DNA of 64,000 bases from Rouxiella badensis (GTDB lineage Bacteria > Pseudomonadota > Gammaproteobacteria > Enterobacterales > Enterobacteriaceae): assembly GCF_002093665.1 (NCBI RefSeq), contig NZ_MRWE01000005.1, forward strand, positions 62,001 to 126,000, written 5' to 3'. The position numbers and the translations under genes are program-made. Below are positions 17,446 to 27,507 of this stretch, one piece after another (the first letter of the stretch is position 1; each line of letters starts with the position of its first letter). The notes below the pieces were generated by a model that saw only the letters and a list, made by a program, of their open reading frames with translations, was not told where the DNA came from and did no database searches.

Positions 17446-18255
17446 ATGCCGTACCTTGATGACAATCTGGTTGTATTTACTGACCTCGACGGATCGCTGC
17501 TAGACCACCACAGCTACGACTGGCAGCCAGCGCAGGAATGGTTGAACACACTGAGTGCGGCGAAGGTTCCGGTGGTTCTAACCACCAGCAAAACGGCGGC
17601 CGAGGTCGCAGAACTCCAGAGAAAGTTAGAACTTACTGAGGTACCTTTCATTGCCGAAAATGGTGCGTTGATAGGTTTGCCAGACCGTTGGCAAAAGCAC
17701 GAATCGTCGACTTCGGGGCACATTATTGGCGCCGCTTACGAAGACATTCGTCATGTTCTGGTCGCGTTACGCCAGCGCTACGATTTTGAATTTCGCGGTT
17801 TCGGTGACGTTAACGCCCAGCAGGTGATCGACTGGACCGGGCTTCCGCTTGAGAATGCCAAACTGGCCATGCAGCGCGAAGCCTCTGAACCGATTATCTG
17901 GTTTGGTAACAGCCTCGATTTCTCCCGTTTCGAAAAATATCTGCATCAAGAGAAACTGGCTCTTACGCGCGGTGGTCGCTTCTGGCACGTGATGGGGGCC
18001 GATGCAGGGAAAGGCCCGGCGGTGAAATGGCTGAGCGACTGCTACGCAGAGAGGGCCGGAAAACCCGTTGTTAGCATCGCACTCGGCGATGGCCCCAACG
18101 ATATTGGCATGCTTAATGCTTCAGATTATGCGGTGGTCATTCGAGGTCACCATGACCATAAAATGCCAGTCAAAGAAGGTGTAAACGTATTTCGCACCGA
18201 ACAATACGGTCCCGAAGGCTGGAAAGAGGGACTGGACCACCTTATCGACCGTTAA
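17446..18255 (+). CDS. yedP: Mannosyl/glucosyl-3-phosphoglycerate phosphatase (MPGP/YedP, HAD family)
   Basis: A 269-residue HAD-superfamily phosphatase. Motif I is DLDG (nucleophile D13, acid/base D15), motif II lies at LTTSKT, and motif IV is GDGPNDIGM. The cap domain and the length match MPGP, which dephosphorylates mannosyl- or glucosyl-3-phosphoglycerate to the compatible solute. AGGAG five bases upstream picks ATG 17446 over the ATG one codon earlier. It is followed after 62 bases by a GT81-like synthase, so it has a ready partner that E. coli yedP lacks next to it. Confidence 0.88.
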   Translation: MPYLDDNLVVFTDLDGSLLDHHSYDWQPAQEWLNTLSAAKVPVVLTTSKTAAEVAELQRKLELTEVPFIAENGALIGLPDRWQKHESSTSGHIIGAAYEDIRHVLVALRQRYDFEFRGFGDVNAQQVIDWTGLPLENAKLAMQREASEPIIWFGNSLDFSRFEKYLHQEKLALTRGGRFWHVMGADAGKGPAVKWLSDCYAERAGKPVVSIALGDGPNDIGMLNASDYAVVIRGHHDHKMPVKEGVNVFRTEQYGPEGWKEGLDHLIDR

Positions 18256-18317
18256 CAGATTCACGTTTTGCCCTGTGTGGTTTTTTTGATGTTCTTTTAA
18301 ATAAATTGAGGATGCCT

Positions 18318-19538
18318 ATGAGCGAATTTTATCAGGACGGTATCATTACTAATTTTCACAACCTCACGAAAAGAAAATTAGAAGAATTAGAATACGATCT
18401 GCAGGTGTTCTCGGGTCGACGCTCGATGGGGCTTATCCTCCCTTCTCTGTTCTCGGAGCTTGAAGGGCCGGCGTTGAGCAAGATTGTTGACGAGTTGACC
18501 AAGGTTCCTTACCTGGAAGAGATTGTCATTGGTTTAGATCGCGCAGACCGCGATCAGTTTCTATTTGCACGCGAATTTTTCTCTCGCCTGCCACAACGTC
18601 ACCGTATTTTGTGGAACGATGGCCCACGCCTGAAGGCGATCGATGAAGAGTTAAAGAAAGAGAACCTTTCGCCAATGGAACCGGGCAAAGGCCGCAATGT
18701 GTGGTTTTGCGTCGGTTACACGCTCGCTTCGCGCCGTACCACGGTGGTCGGCCTGCATGATTGTGACATCGTCACTTATAGCCGGGACATGCTGGCTCGC
18801 CTGATGTATCCGGTCGCGAACCCTAATTTCCACTATGATTTCTGTAAGGGCTATTACGCGCGAGTGGCTGACGGTAAGTTCAACGGCCGCGTGGGACGCC
18901 TGTTGGTGTTTCCACTGCTGAAATCGCTGCAAATCGTTTATGGAAACTCCGAGTTTCTCGAATACCTGCGCAGCTTCCGTTATCCCCTCTCCGGCGAATT
19001 CGCTATGCGTACCCACGTACTCAACGATTTGCGCATTCCGAGTGACTGGGGTCTTGAGATTGGCGTGCTGTCGGAGCTGCATCGCAATACGGCCACCAAG
19101 CGCATCTGTCAAGTCGATATCGCCGATAACTATGACCACAAACATCAGCCAATGTCTGAAGATGACGCGAGCAATGGCCTACAGCGCATGAGTATCGACA
19201 TTACCAAGGCACTGTATCGCAAGATGGCGATTCTGGGCGTGCCGATCACCAGCGAATCGTTCCGCATTCTCAAAGCCACCTACTATCGCAACGCGTTGGA
19301 CATGATTGACGGCTTCGAGCATGACGCGCGAATGAACGGCCTGAAGTTTGACCGCCACAGCGAAGAGTCGGCGGTTGAGCTGTTCTCAGGGGCAATCATG
19401 GAGGCCGGTTTGGCATTCGTCGATACGCCGAGTGAAAAGCCGTTTATTCCGAGCTGGAGCCGCGTTCAGTCGGCGTTCCCGGACATGCTGGAACGTATTC
19501 ACGATGCGGTAGAAGAAGACAACAAAGGTAACGTTTAA
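18318..19538 (+). CDS. Glucosyl-3-phosphoglycerate synthase-like glycosyltransferase (GT81-like)
   Basis: A 406-residue GT-A glycosyltransferase. The metal-binding DxD is DCD (148-150, GLHDCDIVTYSRD). GRVGRLLVFPLL, YPLSGEFAMR and WGLEIGVL resemble the acceptor and base regions of GpgS (GT81), more than the GT55 mannosyl enzymes. It should transfer a sugar from an NDP-sugar to 3-phosphoglycerate, and the upstream phosphatase then yields glucosylglycerate or mannosylglycerate. GAGG six bases before ATG 18318 selects this start. The sugar donor is inferred from motif resemblance only. A hairpin closes the operon. Confidence 0.78.
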   Translation: MSEFYQDGIITNFHNLTKRKLEELEYDLQVFSGRRSMGLILPSLFSELEGPALSKIVDELTKVPYLEEIVIGLDRADRDQFLFAREFFSRLPQRHRILWNDGPRLKAIDEELKKENLSPMEPGKGRNVWFCVGYTLASRRTTVVGLHDCDIVTYSRDMLARLMYPVANPNFHYDFCKGYYARVADGKFNGRVGRLLVFPLLKSLQIVYGNSEFLEYLRSFRYPLSGEFAMRTHVLNDLRIPSDWGLEIGVLSELHRNTATKRICQVDIADNYDHKHQPMSEDDASNGLQRMSIDITKALYRKMAILGVPITSESFRILKATYYRNALDMIDGFEHDARMNGLKFDRHSEESAVELFSGAIMEAGLAFVDTPSEKPFIPSWSRVQSAFPDMLERIHDAVEEDNKGNV

Positions 19539-19547
19539 GATAAAACC

Positions 19548-19575
19548 GGGCGTCACAGGATTTATTGTGACGCCC
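19548..19575 (+). terminator. Hairpin closing the glucosylglycerate operon
   Basis: A perfect 10-bp stem, GGGCGTCACA with TGTGACGCCC, and an eight-base loop lie nine bases after the stop codon. The T-tract is weak, so it may end transcription or protect the 3' end. Confidence 0.65.
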
Positions 19576-20206
19576 TACTGCTTAATAGATTTATCCGTTC
19601 ACAATTTTATTACATTATTCTGCCGCAATTAATCAGCGATAAATTAATAGTCATAATTTCTGCGCGTACGGTATTGTGACCCGCTGATTTAAAACCCTAT
19701 TTGATTAAAATTAATTTCAGCCGCCAGCGGTCAATAACTCCCACGAGTTATTTTCGCCATTTCACCTGCACTTATTGACACATTTCCTGCTTATGGCCTG
19801 TCAAAAATAACATTGCAATAACATCAATCCGTATTAGTACGAAATAACCGACAAACCTAAAATGTTGGCATAGAATTTGATTTCACAGCGCGTGAAAATC
19901 ACAACTTACTGAATAAAATGAATTTTAAATTAACGTCGCGCCTGCACTTATTTTGCCCGACCTGTTTACTCCGCCTGCAAAAATCGATCAACCTTTGCTC
20001 CAACCCGCGTTCCCGGGATGCAAAAAAATTGACGTAAACGAGACTCTTTTTATATATTCGCCTAAGAGTTCTGGCCGAAATGACCGCTTATTTGTCGTTA
20101 GATCAAAAAATATTTATAAAAAACCCCTTAAAAATCGTGGTTTTTAACTAAATACCTCTTTCGGGACAAAACTTACACTTATCACTCATTGCAAAAGATG
20201 TTAAAA
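19576..20206. other. Long AT-rich leader region upstream of fnr
   Basis: About 630 bases without a credible gene, clearly richer in A and T than the neighbours and with many short A and T runs. It must hold the fnr promoter. A 64-codon frame at 19953-20147 has a poor ribosome site and no family character. The region could be a silenced (H-NS-like) promoter zone or hold a small RNA, but I see no defined terminator to support the latter. Confidence 0.5.
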
Positions 20207-20220
20207 TTGACGCATATCAA
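20207..20220 (+). promoter_or_regulatory. FNR box upstream of fnr
   Basis: TTGAC-GCAT-ATCAA matches the FNR consensus TTGAT-N4-ATCAA at nine of ten defined positions. It lies 20 bases before the fnr start codon, where it should repress, as in the known negative autoregulation of fnr in E. coli. Confidence 0.85.
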
Positions 20221-20239
20221 TATTGCGAGAGCGAAACCT

Positions 20240-20995
20240 ATGATCCCGGAAAAACGTATTATTCGGCGTATCCAATCTGGTGGTTGTGCAATTCACTGCC
20301 AGGATTGCAGCATCAGTCAGCTGTGTATTCCCTTCACTTTGAATGAGCATGAGTTAGACCAACTCGACAACATTATCGAGCGTAAAAAACCGATTCAAAA
20401 AGGGCAGACTCTTTTTAAAGCCGGTGACGAACTCAAGTCTCTCTATGCTATCCGTTCCGGCACCATCAAGAGTTACACCATCACAGAACAAGGTGACGAG
20501 CAGATTACCGGTTTCCACCTCGCGGGTGACCTGGTTGGCTTTGACGCTATCGCGGGTCTGCAACACCCAAGCTTTGCTCAGGCGCTTGAAACCTCAATGG
20601 TTTGCGAAATACCTTTCGAAACGGTCGATGATCTTTCTGGAAAACTGCCAAAACTGCGTCAGCAAATGATGCGGCTGATGAGCGGCGAAATCAAAGGCGA
20701 CCAAGATATGATCCTACTGCTTTCCAAAAAGAACGCGGAAGAGCGCCTGTCGGCCTTTATCTATAACCTTGCTCGCCGTTTTTCACAGCGCGGCTTCTCG
20801 CAGCGCGAGTTCCGCCTGACGATGACGCGCGGCGATATCGGTAATTACCTCGGCCTGACCGTGGAAACGATCAGCCGCCTGCTCGGGCGTTTCCAGAAAT
20901 CTGGCATGCTCAGCGTAAAAGGTAAATACATTACGATTGAAGACCATAACGCGCTGTCGGTGCTGGCCGGAAACCCTATTTCGCTGGTTTCGTAG
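20240..20995 (+). CDS. fnr: Oxygen-sensing transcriptional regulator FNR
   Basis: A 251-residue CRP/FNR-family regulator that begins [15 protein letters not shown], like E. coli FNR. The cluster cysteines C20, C23 and C29 (with C16 also present) and the internal cysteine in TSMVCEIP, equivalent to C122, are all kept. So it should bind an oxygen-labile [4Fe-4S] cluster. The DNA-recognition helix [10 protein letters not shown] has the Glu/Ser/Arg of FNR. It controls the switch to anaerobic respiration. I start at 20240 by homology; the frame is open from 20189 but that stretch covers the operator. uspE follows on the same strand. Confidence 0.98.
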   Translation: MIPEKRIIRRIQSGGCAIHCQDCSISQLCIPFTLNEHELDQLDNIIERKKPIQKGQTLFKAGDELKSLYAIRSGTIKSYTITEQGDEQITGFHLAGDLVGFDAIAGLQHPSFAQALETSMVCEIPFETVDDLSGKLPKLRQQMMRLMSGEIKGDQDMILLLSKKNAEERLSAFIYNLARRFSQRGFSQREFRLTMTRGDIGNYLGLTVETISRLLGRFQKSGMLSVKGKYITIEDHNALSVLAGNPISLVS

Positions 20996-21277
20996 CTGCG
21001 CTTTCGGGCACCCTGCCCGAGGCGTCAAATACCGGATCAATAATTTGTCTATTTTATTGATTTACTTTATTGATCCGGTTCAATTTATCCTCTGTTCTGT
21101 TTGTCCATCCTGGTTTACTCTATAACTATAACGCGGGCTCTTTTCGTCCATCGATAAGGCGACAGCTTAAGCGTTTGCATTTGGCTTCTCTTTTGCGTTC
21201 TCTTTTAACGGGTTTTGACTTTCCTTGAGAAAATGGCGCCCTGTGCGCTTTCAATCACAGATGTTAAGGAGGCTCCT

Positions 21278-22249
21278 TTGGCCAAGTATCAGAACCTTCT
21301 GGTCGCTATTGACCCCAACCAGGATGACCAGCCGGCGCTACGTCGCGCGGTCTATCTTGTTCAACGCAACGGTGGGAAGATCAAAGCCTTCCTGTCGATC
21401 TATGATTTTTCCTACGAAATGACCACCATGCTGTCCCCTGAAGAACGCACCGCCATGCGTCAGGGTGTGATAAGCGAAAGAAGCGCATGGATTGCAGAAC
21501 AGTGCCACTACTACGTCGAAGCAGGCATTCCTATCGACATTAAAGTGGTATGGCACAACAAACCCTTTGAAGCCATCATTCACGAGGTCCTTGCCGGACA
21601 GCACGACCTGCTGTTGAAAATGGCCCACCAGCACGACCGCCTCGAGTCCGTCATCTTTACGCCTACCGACTGGAATTTGCTGCGCAAATGCCCTTGTCCG
21701 GTGTGGATGGTTAAAGACCAACCTTGGCCGGAGGGCGGTAAAGCGGTGGTTGCCGTCAACCTGTCGAGTGAAGAGCCCTATCACGACCCGCTGAACATTA
21801 AATTGGTCAAGGAAACCCTTGAGGTCGCCTCGCACGTTAACCAGACCGAGGTTCATCTGGTGGGTGCCTACCCCGTAACCCCTATCAACATTGCCATCGA
21901 ACTGCCTGATTTCGACCCTAGCGTTTATAACGATGCCATTCGCGGTCAGCACTTGATTGCCATGAAAGCGTTACGACAAAAGTTCCAGCTAGACGAGAAA
22001 TACACTCACGTTGAAAAAGGACTGCCTGAAGAAGTCATCCCCGATCTGGCTGAGCATTTGCAAGCCGGCGTCGTAGTCTTAGGGTCGATTGGCCGCACGG
22101 GACTGTCTGCCGCGTTTCTCGGCAACACTACCGAGCAGGTTATCGATCATTTGAAATGCGACCTGCTGGCGATTAAGCCCGACGATTTTGTCTGCCCTAT
22201 TTCTCTCGAAGAGAGCGGAGCAAATATCAAGGATACCGACGCCGAATAG
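21278..22249 (+). CDS. uspE: Universal stress protein UspE
   Basis: A 323-residue protein with two tandem Usp domains. It aligns along its whole length with E. coli Usp[46 protein letters not shown], and the second-domain ATP-loop-like [16 protein letters not shown]. UspE takes part in stress resistance and cell aggregation and motility control. The start is TTG 21278, since AAGGAGG lies exactly upstream and homology begins there; an upstream TTG at 21215 has neither. In E. coli fnr and uspE are also neighbours. Confidence 0.95.
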   Translation: MAKYQNLLVAIDPNQDDQPALRRAVYLVQRNGGKIKAFLSIYDFSYEMTTMLSPEERTAMRQGVISERSAWIAEQCHYYVEAGIPIDIKVVWHNKPFEAIIHEVLAGQHDLLLKMAHQHDRLESVIFTPTDWNLLRKCPCPVWMVKDQPWPEGGKAVVAVNLSSEEPYHDPLNIKLVKETLEVASHVNQTEVHLVGAYPVTPINIAIELPDFDPSVYNDAIRGQHLIAMKALRQKFQLDEKYTHVEKGLPEEVIPDLAEHLQAGVVVLGSIGRTGLSAAFLGNTTEQVIDHLKCDLLAIKPDDFVCPISLEESGANIKDTDAE

Positions 22250-22273
22250 CGTTTTCGGTTAGGTTTGGGCAAT

Positions 22274-22304
22274 AAAAAAGCCAGTCATCGCGACTGGCTT
22301 TTTT
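22274..22304. terminator. Bidirectional terminator between uspE and pntB
   Basis: The stem GCCAGTC-ATCGC-GACTGGC is flanked by an A-run on the left and a T-run on the right, so it can end both convergent transcripts. Confidence 0.93.
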
Positions 22305-22326
22305 TATCTGGAAACTACAGCATCGC

Positions 22327-23718
22327 TTAGAGCGCGCGCAGGATCCCTTCGACACTCTCTTTGGCATCACCAAACAGCATCTGCGTGTTCTCTTTAAAGA
22401 ACAGCGGGTTCTGAACGCCAGCGTAACCGGTGCTCATAGAACGCTTAAACACGATAACGTTTTGCGCTTTCCACACTTCCAGCACCGGCATACCGGCGAT
22501 CGGACTGCGTGGGTCTTCCTGCGCGGCTGGGTTAACGGTGTCATTGGCACCGATAACCAGCACCACGTCGGTGTCGCTGAAGTCGTCGTTGATTTCGTCC
22601 ATCTCGAGCACGATGTCGTAAGGCACCTTCGCCTCAGCCAACAGCACGTTCATGTGGCCTGGCAGACGTCCGGCCACCGGATGAATACCAAAGCGCACTT
22701 TCACCCCTTTGGCACGCAGTCGAGCCGTAATATCCTGAACCGGATACTGCGCCTGCGCCACCGCCATGCCGTAGCCAGGGGTGATAATGACCGAGGAGGC
22801 GTTTTTCAGCATATCTGCCACGTCTTCCGCGTTAATTTCACGATACTCGCCCATTTCCTGGTCATCGCCAGTCGAGGAGCTGTCGGTACCGAAACCACCG
22901 GCAATAACGCTGATAAACGAACGATTCATCGCCTTACACATGATGTAAGACAGAATCGCACCCGAAGAACCGACCAGCGCACCGGTCACGATCAGCAGGT
23001 CGTTGCTCAGCATGAAGCCTGCCGCCGCTGCCGCCCAACCTGAGTAGGAGTTCAGCATAGAAACGACAACCGGCATGTCTGCACCGCCAATTGACGAGAC
23101 CAGATGCCAGCCGAAAGCCAGCGCGATGACGGTCATAATCAGCAGCGCAAACACCTGTGTCCCCACGCTTTCAGCACGGACAAACACGACGAGCAGCAGG
23201 AATGACACCACCAGCGCCGCCAGATTCAGCTTGTGACGATGCGGCAGAGCCAGCGGTTTTGAAGAAAAAATACCGCGCAGCTTACCGAACGCAACAATAG
23301 ATCCGGTGAAGGTCACAGCACCGATGAAGATACCGAGAAACACTTCGACCAGATGGATGTTTTCCATCACTCCGTCCATCGGCACTGCGCCGTGGTCGAG
23401 ATAGCTGTTGTACCCCACCAGCACCGCAGCGAGACCGACAAAGCTGTGCAAAATCGCAACCAGTTCCGGCATTTGAGTCATTTCGACTTTACGTGCCAGA
23501 TAGATGCCAATAGCGCCGCCGATAACCATAGCCAGAATAATCCAGCCAACGTGACCGGAGTCAGGGCCAAGGATGGTGACGATAAGCGCGATCGCCATCC
23601 CGGTCATGCCAAAGATATTCCCCTGCTTGGACGTCTCATGCTTGGACAGTCCCGCAAGGCTGAAAATAAACAGAATAGCGGCAACAATGTATGCAGCTGT
23701 AACTAAACCCCCAGACAT
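22327..23718 (-). CDS. pntB: NAD(P) transhydrogenase subunit beta PntB
   Basis: A 463-residue protein. The N-terminal two thirds are membrane helices (domain II), and the C-terminal part is the NADP(H)-binding domain III with [10 protein letters not shown] (nucleotide loop), [20 protein letters not shown] and [11 protein letters not shown]. With PntA it couples proton entry to hydride transfer from NADH to NADP+, supplying NADPH. It starts ten bases after the pntA stop, so the two are co-transcribed. Its length equals E. coli PntB. Confidence 0.97.
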   Translation of the reverse strand: MSGGLVTAAYIVAAILFIFSLAGLSKHETSKQGNIFGMTGMAIALIVTILGPDSGHVGWIILAMVIGGAIGIYLARKVEMTQMPELVAILHSFVGLAAVLVGYNSYLDHGAVPMDGVMENIHLVEVFLGIFIGAVTFTGSIVAFGKLRGIFSSKPLALPHRHKLNLAALVVSFLLLVVFVRAESVGTQVFALLIMTVIALAFGWHLVSSIGGADMPVVVSMLNSYSGWAAAAAGFMLSNDLLIVTGALVGSSGAILSYIMCKAMNRSFISVIAGGFGTDSSSTGDDQEMGEYREINAEDVADMLKNASSVIITPGYGMAVAQAQYPVQDITARLRAKGVKVRFGIHPVAGRLPGHMNVLLAEAKVPYDIVLEMDEINDDFSDTDVVLVIGANDTVNPAAQEDPRSPIAGMPVLEVWKAQNVIVFKRSMSTGYAGVQNPLFFKENTQMLFGDAKESVEGILRAL

Positions 23719-23728
23719 ATGCTACCCC

Positions 23729-25258
23729 TTAATTCTTACGAAACATTTTCAGCATGCGCTGAGTGACGGTAAATCCGCCAAATATATTGATACTGGCAAT
23801 CAGTACCGCCACGAAGGACAGGAAGCTCACCCAGCCGCCGTGCCCAATCTGCAGCAATGCCCCGACCACAATGATGCCGGAAATTGCGTTGGTTACCGCC
23901 ATCAAAGGCGTATGCAGCGCATGGCTGACGTTCCAGACCACATAGTAGCCAACCACGCAGGAGAGCGCGAAGACGGTAAAGTGGGACAGAAACTCTTTCG
24001 GAGCGACATCGGCCAACCAGCCAAACAGCACCACGGCAATCGCCATAATGATGTATTTGGTCCATGGGGAGGCAGGCTTGGCGGCCTCTTTGGCGACAGG
24101 GGCTTCAATCTTGGCCACCTGTGGCTGAGCAGAAACCTGAATCGGCGGAGCCGGCCAAGTCACTTCGCCGGTTTTAACCACAGTCACGCCGCGCACAACG
24201 GTATCTTCGAAATCGATCTCGATTTCTCCGTTTTTCTCTTTGCACAGCAGTTTCAGCAGGTTAACTAAGTTAGTACCGTACAGCTGGGAAGACTGGGTTG
24301 GCAAACGGCTTGGCAAATCGGTGTAACCGATGATTTTCACGCCGTTCGGGGTCACTGTGATGGTATCCGCGACGGTCAGCTCACAGTTGCCGCCGGTTTG
24401 CGCCGCGAGGTCAACAATCACGCTGCCCGACTTCATGGATTCAACCATTTCGCGGGTAATCAGCTTAGGTGCCGGACGGCCTGGGATAAGCGCGGTGGTG
24501 ACAATGATGTCAACTTCTTCCGCCTGAGCAGCAAACAGCGCCATCTCGGCCTTGATAAAGGCCTCAGACATGACTTTGGCATAGCCGTCGCCGTTGCCTG
24601 CTTCTTCTTCGAAGTCGAGCTCGAGGAACTCGGCGCCCATACTTTGAACTTGTTCTTTTACTTCAGGACGCGTATCGAAGGCGCGCACGATGGCACCCAG
24701 GCTGCCCGCAGCACCGATAGCAGCCAGACCGGCAACGCCCGCACCGATGATCATCACTTTGGCAGGAGGAACTTTACCTGCGGCCGTAATCTGACCGGTA
24801 AAGAAGCGTCCGAATTCGTGTGCGGCCTCAACGATTGCGCGATAGCCTGCGATGTTGGCCATCGAGCTGAGGGCGTCCATTGACTGTGCACGAGAGATAC
24901 GCGGTACAGAGTCCATTGCCAGCGCAGTGACGTTGCGTTCAGCCAGTTTCTGAATCAGCTCAGGATTTTGGGCTGGCCAGATAAAGCTCACCAGCGTGGA
25001 GCCTGCCTGCAGCTTTTCGATTTCGTCGTCCAGAGGGGCATTGACCTTCATGACGATGTCGGAATGCCAGACGGCGTCTCCCGCTTCAACCGTAGCACCG
25101 GCTGCTTCATAAGCCGCGTCGTCAAAACTGGCCAGTTTACCTGCGCCCTGCTCAATGGCGACTGTAAAGCCGAGTTTCAGCAGTTGTTCCACCGTTTTCG
25201 GTGTTGCTGCAACGCGGGCTTCATTGGTCAACCGTTCTCTTGGTATACCAATACGCAT
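23729..25258 (-). CDS. pntA: NAD(P) transhydrogenase subunit alpha PntA
   Basis: A 509-residue protein beginning [21 protein letters not shown]. It has the NAD(H)-binding domain I ([40 protein letters not shown]), a variable Ala/Pro linker near residues 385-405, and C-terminal membrane helices ending [10 protein letters not shown]. It is the NADH side of the proton-translocating transhydrogenase. The start at 25258 is set by homology; a GTG at 25273 would add five residues. It is divergent from ydgH, the same arrangement as in E. coli. Confidence 0.97.
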   Translation of the reverse strand: MRIGIPRERLTNEARVAATPKTVEQLLKLGFTVAIEQGAGKLASFDDAAYEAAGATVEAGDAVWHSDIVMKVNAPLDDEIEKLQAGSTLVSFIWPAQNPELIQKLAERNVTALAMDSVPRISRAQSMDALSSMANIAGYRAIVEAAHEFGRFFTGQITAAGKVPPAKVMIIGAGVAGLAAIGAAGSLGAIVRAFDTRPEVKEQVQSMGAEFLELDFEEEAGNGDGYAKVMSEAFIKAEMALFAAQAEEVDIIVTTALIPGRPAPKLITREMVESMKSGSVIVDLAAQTGGNCELTVADTITVTPNGVKIIGYTDLPSRLPTQSSQLYGTNLVNLLKLLCKEKNGEIEIDFEDTVVRGVTVVKTGEVTWPAPPIQVSAQPQVAKIEAPVAKEAAKPASPWTKYIIMAIAVVLFGWLADVAPKEFLSHFTVFALSCVVGYYVVWNVSHALHTPLMAVTNAISGIIVVGALLQIGHGGWVSFLSFVAVLIASINIFGGFTVTQRMLKMFRKN

Positions 25259-25796
25259 AATTATTCCCTTCACCCTTTTATTTGATGATGCATATCATCG
25301 ATGTAGATACAAAAATTAAAAACCTGTCGGCTTGTTTCGCCGAAATACTGACGGAATTTTCAGGCCGGCTATAACCTACTGAATATCGGGTTAATAAGCT
25401 ATAAGGAAACCGCATTAATGAGGATTAAATCACCTAAAAACGGCATAAGCCTCGATAGCACTGCAAAGCCGGTAATTTTCATATTTAATTCACTTCAATG
25501 AGGTAAAAATACCAGATGAATCACTCTTGCATGATGATGTCTATTCGCCAACGGCGGGCACAAAAGTGAGGAAAATGTAAATAATTAACATTTATTTCAC
25601 TTATTTACTCCATCACGAAACTTATATAAGTTATCAGGGCAAAATAAAGTGACCAGGCTAGCGATTACAGACTTAAAGCATTTAAAAAATTACTAAAGCG
25701 CTCGCCATTATTACATGCAATAATCGGGAGCTAATCTGTTACACATCAATAATTCAGCATGTTTCAACATTACTGCGCAAGGTGAAAGGATTTTTT
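25259..25796. other. Intergenic control region between pntA and ydgH
   Basis: About 540 bases of AT-rich DNA between divergent genes, holding both promoters. I see no open frame of merit. I could not identify a specific operator with confidence. Confidence 0.5.
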
Positions 25797-26771
25797 ATGA
25801 AGCAGACGAAAACGATCATCGCATCGGCCGTTGTTTTGTTAATCTCGCAATTCTCTGTTTTGTCTGCAGCACAGGCGGCAGAAGAGATCAGTCCCGAGAA
25901 AGCAGCCGCCCTGAAGCCCTTTGATCGCATTGCATTTACTGGCCATTTTAACAATCTGGGCGATGCCTCTGATGAAGCATCTAAACGCGCCGACGATAAA
26001 GGCGCGGATTACTTCTATATTCTGGACACTAACAGTGTAAGCGAAAGCGGCAACTGGCGCGTAGTTGCCGACCTTTATCATAAAGATGCGCCTAAGGTCA
26101 GCCCAAAGCCGGTGCTTAACAGCGTTAACGGCGTTAGCGGCGTGAAACAGCTGCCAAAAGAAGTGGCCTATGAGTTAGAGCCTTTCGATACCGTTACCGT
26201 CAGCGGCCTGTTCCACAGCCAGCCTGACGTCATTCAGGCTATTGCTGAAGCCGCAAAAGCCAAAGGGGCTTACTCCTTCTTCATCGTACGCCAGATTGAT
26301 GCCAATAACGGCGGCAATCAGTACGTGACTGCCTTTGTTTACAAAAAAGATGCGCGTAAGCGTGTGACTCAAAGCCCGGATGCTATCCCGTACAACTCTG
26401 ACGCAGGTCGTGCAGCGCTGGCAGCCGGCGGTGCCGCAGCCAAGAAAGTTGAAATCCCGGGTGTGGCATCTTCAGAAAGCCCAAGCCGCGATGTAGGCCT
26501 GTTCTTCCAGACACAGTCTTCAACCGGTAAGCGTTACTCTGTCACTCTGCCAGACGGTAAGAAAATCGAAGAAGTGAACAACGTGACTGCGGCACAGATG
26601 ACGCCGTTCTCTACCGTGACCTTCACCGGCCACTTCAACAGCATCACCGACGTCTCTGAAGAAGTCGCCAAGCGTGCGGCGGATCAGGGTGCTAAGTTCT
26701 ACCACATCACGCGTCAGTGGCAGAACAAAAGCGGGGGTAACCTCACCGTCACAGCAGACCTGTTCAAATAA
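25797..26771 (+). CDS. ydgH: Periplasmic YdgH protein with three DUF1471 (YdgH/BhsA/McbA) domains
   Basis: A 324-residue secreted protein. The signal peptide ends at AQA-AEE. Three repeats of the DUF1471 fold follow, each with the pattern FDRI/FDTV/FSTVT-GHF/GLF...DVS/DVI..A...A...KGA/QGA-..F/Y-I. The family includes stress-induced envelope proteins such as BhsA and McbA; YdgH itself has no agreed function. AAGGA six bases before ATG 25797 selects the start; the GTG at 25782 overlaps it. A hairpin follows downstream. Confidence 0.93.
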   Translation: MKQTKTIIASAVVLLISQFSVLSAAQAAEEISPEKAAALKPFDRIAFTGHFNNLGDASDEASKRADDKGADYFYILDTNSVSESGNWRVVADLYHKDAPKVSPKPVLNSVNGVSGVKQLPKEVAYELEPFDTVTVSGLFHSQPDVIQAIAEAAKAKGAYSFFIVRQIDANNGGNQYVTAFVYKKDARKRVTQSPDAIPYNSDAGRAALAAGGAAAKKVEIPGVASSESPSRDVGLFFQTQSSTGKRYSVTLPDGKKIEEVNNVTAAQMTPFSTVTFTGHFNSITDVSEEVAKRAADQGAKFYHITRQWQNKSGGNLTVTADLFK

Positions 26772-26873
26772 GTTTTAATGAGCGCGCAGTGGCTACAGCC
26801 GAAGGGCATCACGTCCTTTGGTTGTATCCTTGATAGCGTCAGGCAGGGAACAGCATGGGTAGGGATAACGCTC

Positions 26874-26908
26874 CCCCTCAGGTCTGAAATAATCAACGAC
26901 CCGAGGGG
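26874..26908. terminator. Hairpin between convergent ydgH and the 26917 gene
   Basis: CCCCTC-A-GGTC (26874-26884) pairs with GACC-C-GAGGGG (26898-26908) with one mismatch. There is no clear T-tract, so terminator function is only likely. Confidence 0.45.
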
Positions 26909-26916
26909 CAGTGAAA

Positions 26917-27339
26917 TTAATGTTTTGAGGGGTCTTGCAGTATTTCTACCGCTAAATGCTCATCCTGTTGCGTCAATTTCAGCGGATGTTTGCACTCTTC
27001 CTGAATGGCCGCCAGCTGCTCTTCGGTCAAACCATAAGGCAAATGAATATCAACGCTGTAAATATTCTGCTGCTGCGCCAACTCAATCAGTCGAACGATA
27101 TTGATTTCGTCACTCACCTGCGTCGAGACAACTTGTAACGCTAATGCATTAAGCTTGTCTTGTTTGGATTTTTCCTGGGCTGTGCTTCGCGACCTCAACA
27201 CCATGCCAAAAAAAGGCAATACGCCGTGGATGGCATCGAGGAAACTCCATTGCTTCTTGCACGATGCGGACAGGTATTCCATGTAGTTAAAGGACGCTTT
27301 TTCACTGCGCGCATCGGGTACCAGGCGACTATCAGCCAT
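26917..27339 (-). CDS. Hypothetical protein, unrecognised
   Basis: A 140-residue soluble protein that I do not recognise. The N-terminal half has a hydrophobic stretch (FLDAIHGVLPFFGMVL) and then a basic segment. The C-terminal half looks like a small alpha/beta domain (INIVRLIELAQQQNIYSVDIHLPYGLTEEQLAAIQEE). GAGGA six bases before ATG 27339 supports translation from there rather than from the ATG two codons earlier. It is convergent with ydgH and divergent from folM. Confidence 0.65.
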   Translation of the reverse strand: MADSRLVPDARSEKASFNYMEYLSASCKKQWSFLDAIHGVLPFFGMVLRSRSTAQEKSKQDKLNALALQVVSTQVSDEINIVRLIELAQQQNIYSVDIHLPYGLTEEQLAAIQEECKHPLKLTQQDEHLAVEILQDPSKH

Positions 27340-27507
27340 CTCCATTCCTCTCAGGGCCAGTGCTAACCCGTCTAACGTGTGTTAGAAAAGACCTTACTTT
27401 TTGAAGATAATGTTTTGAAACGATAAACACAATCATCTATATAATGGCATAGCTTTATATAATGACATAGTTTATTGATGCTTTGCCAGCGAGTTCAGGA
27501 GCTTTAC

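Noticed and set aside
19953-20147. 64-codon frame upstream of fnr
   Set aside because: AT-driven composition and poor ribosome site inside the fnr promoter region.
22462-24268. Long plus-strand frames across pntB and pntA
   Set aside because: They are His/Arg-rich mirror frames of strongly conserved genes and lack ribosome sites.
26778-27104. 108-codon plus-strand frame after ydgH
   Set aside because: It crosses the hairpin and runs antisense to the 26917 gene; composition is not protein-like.
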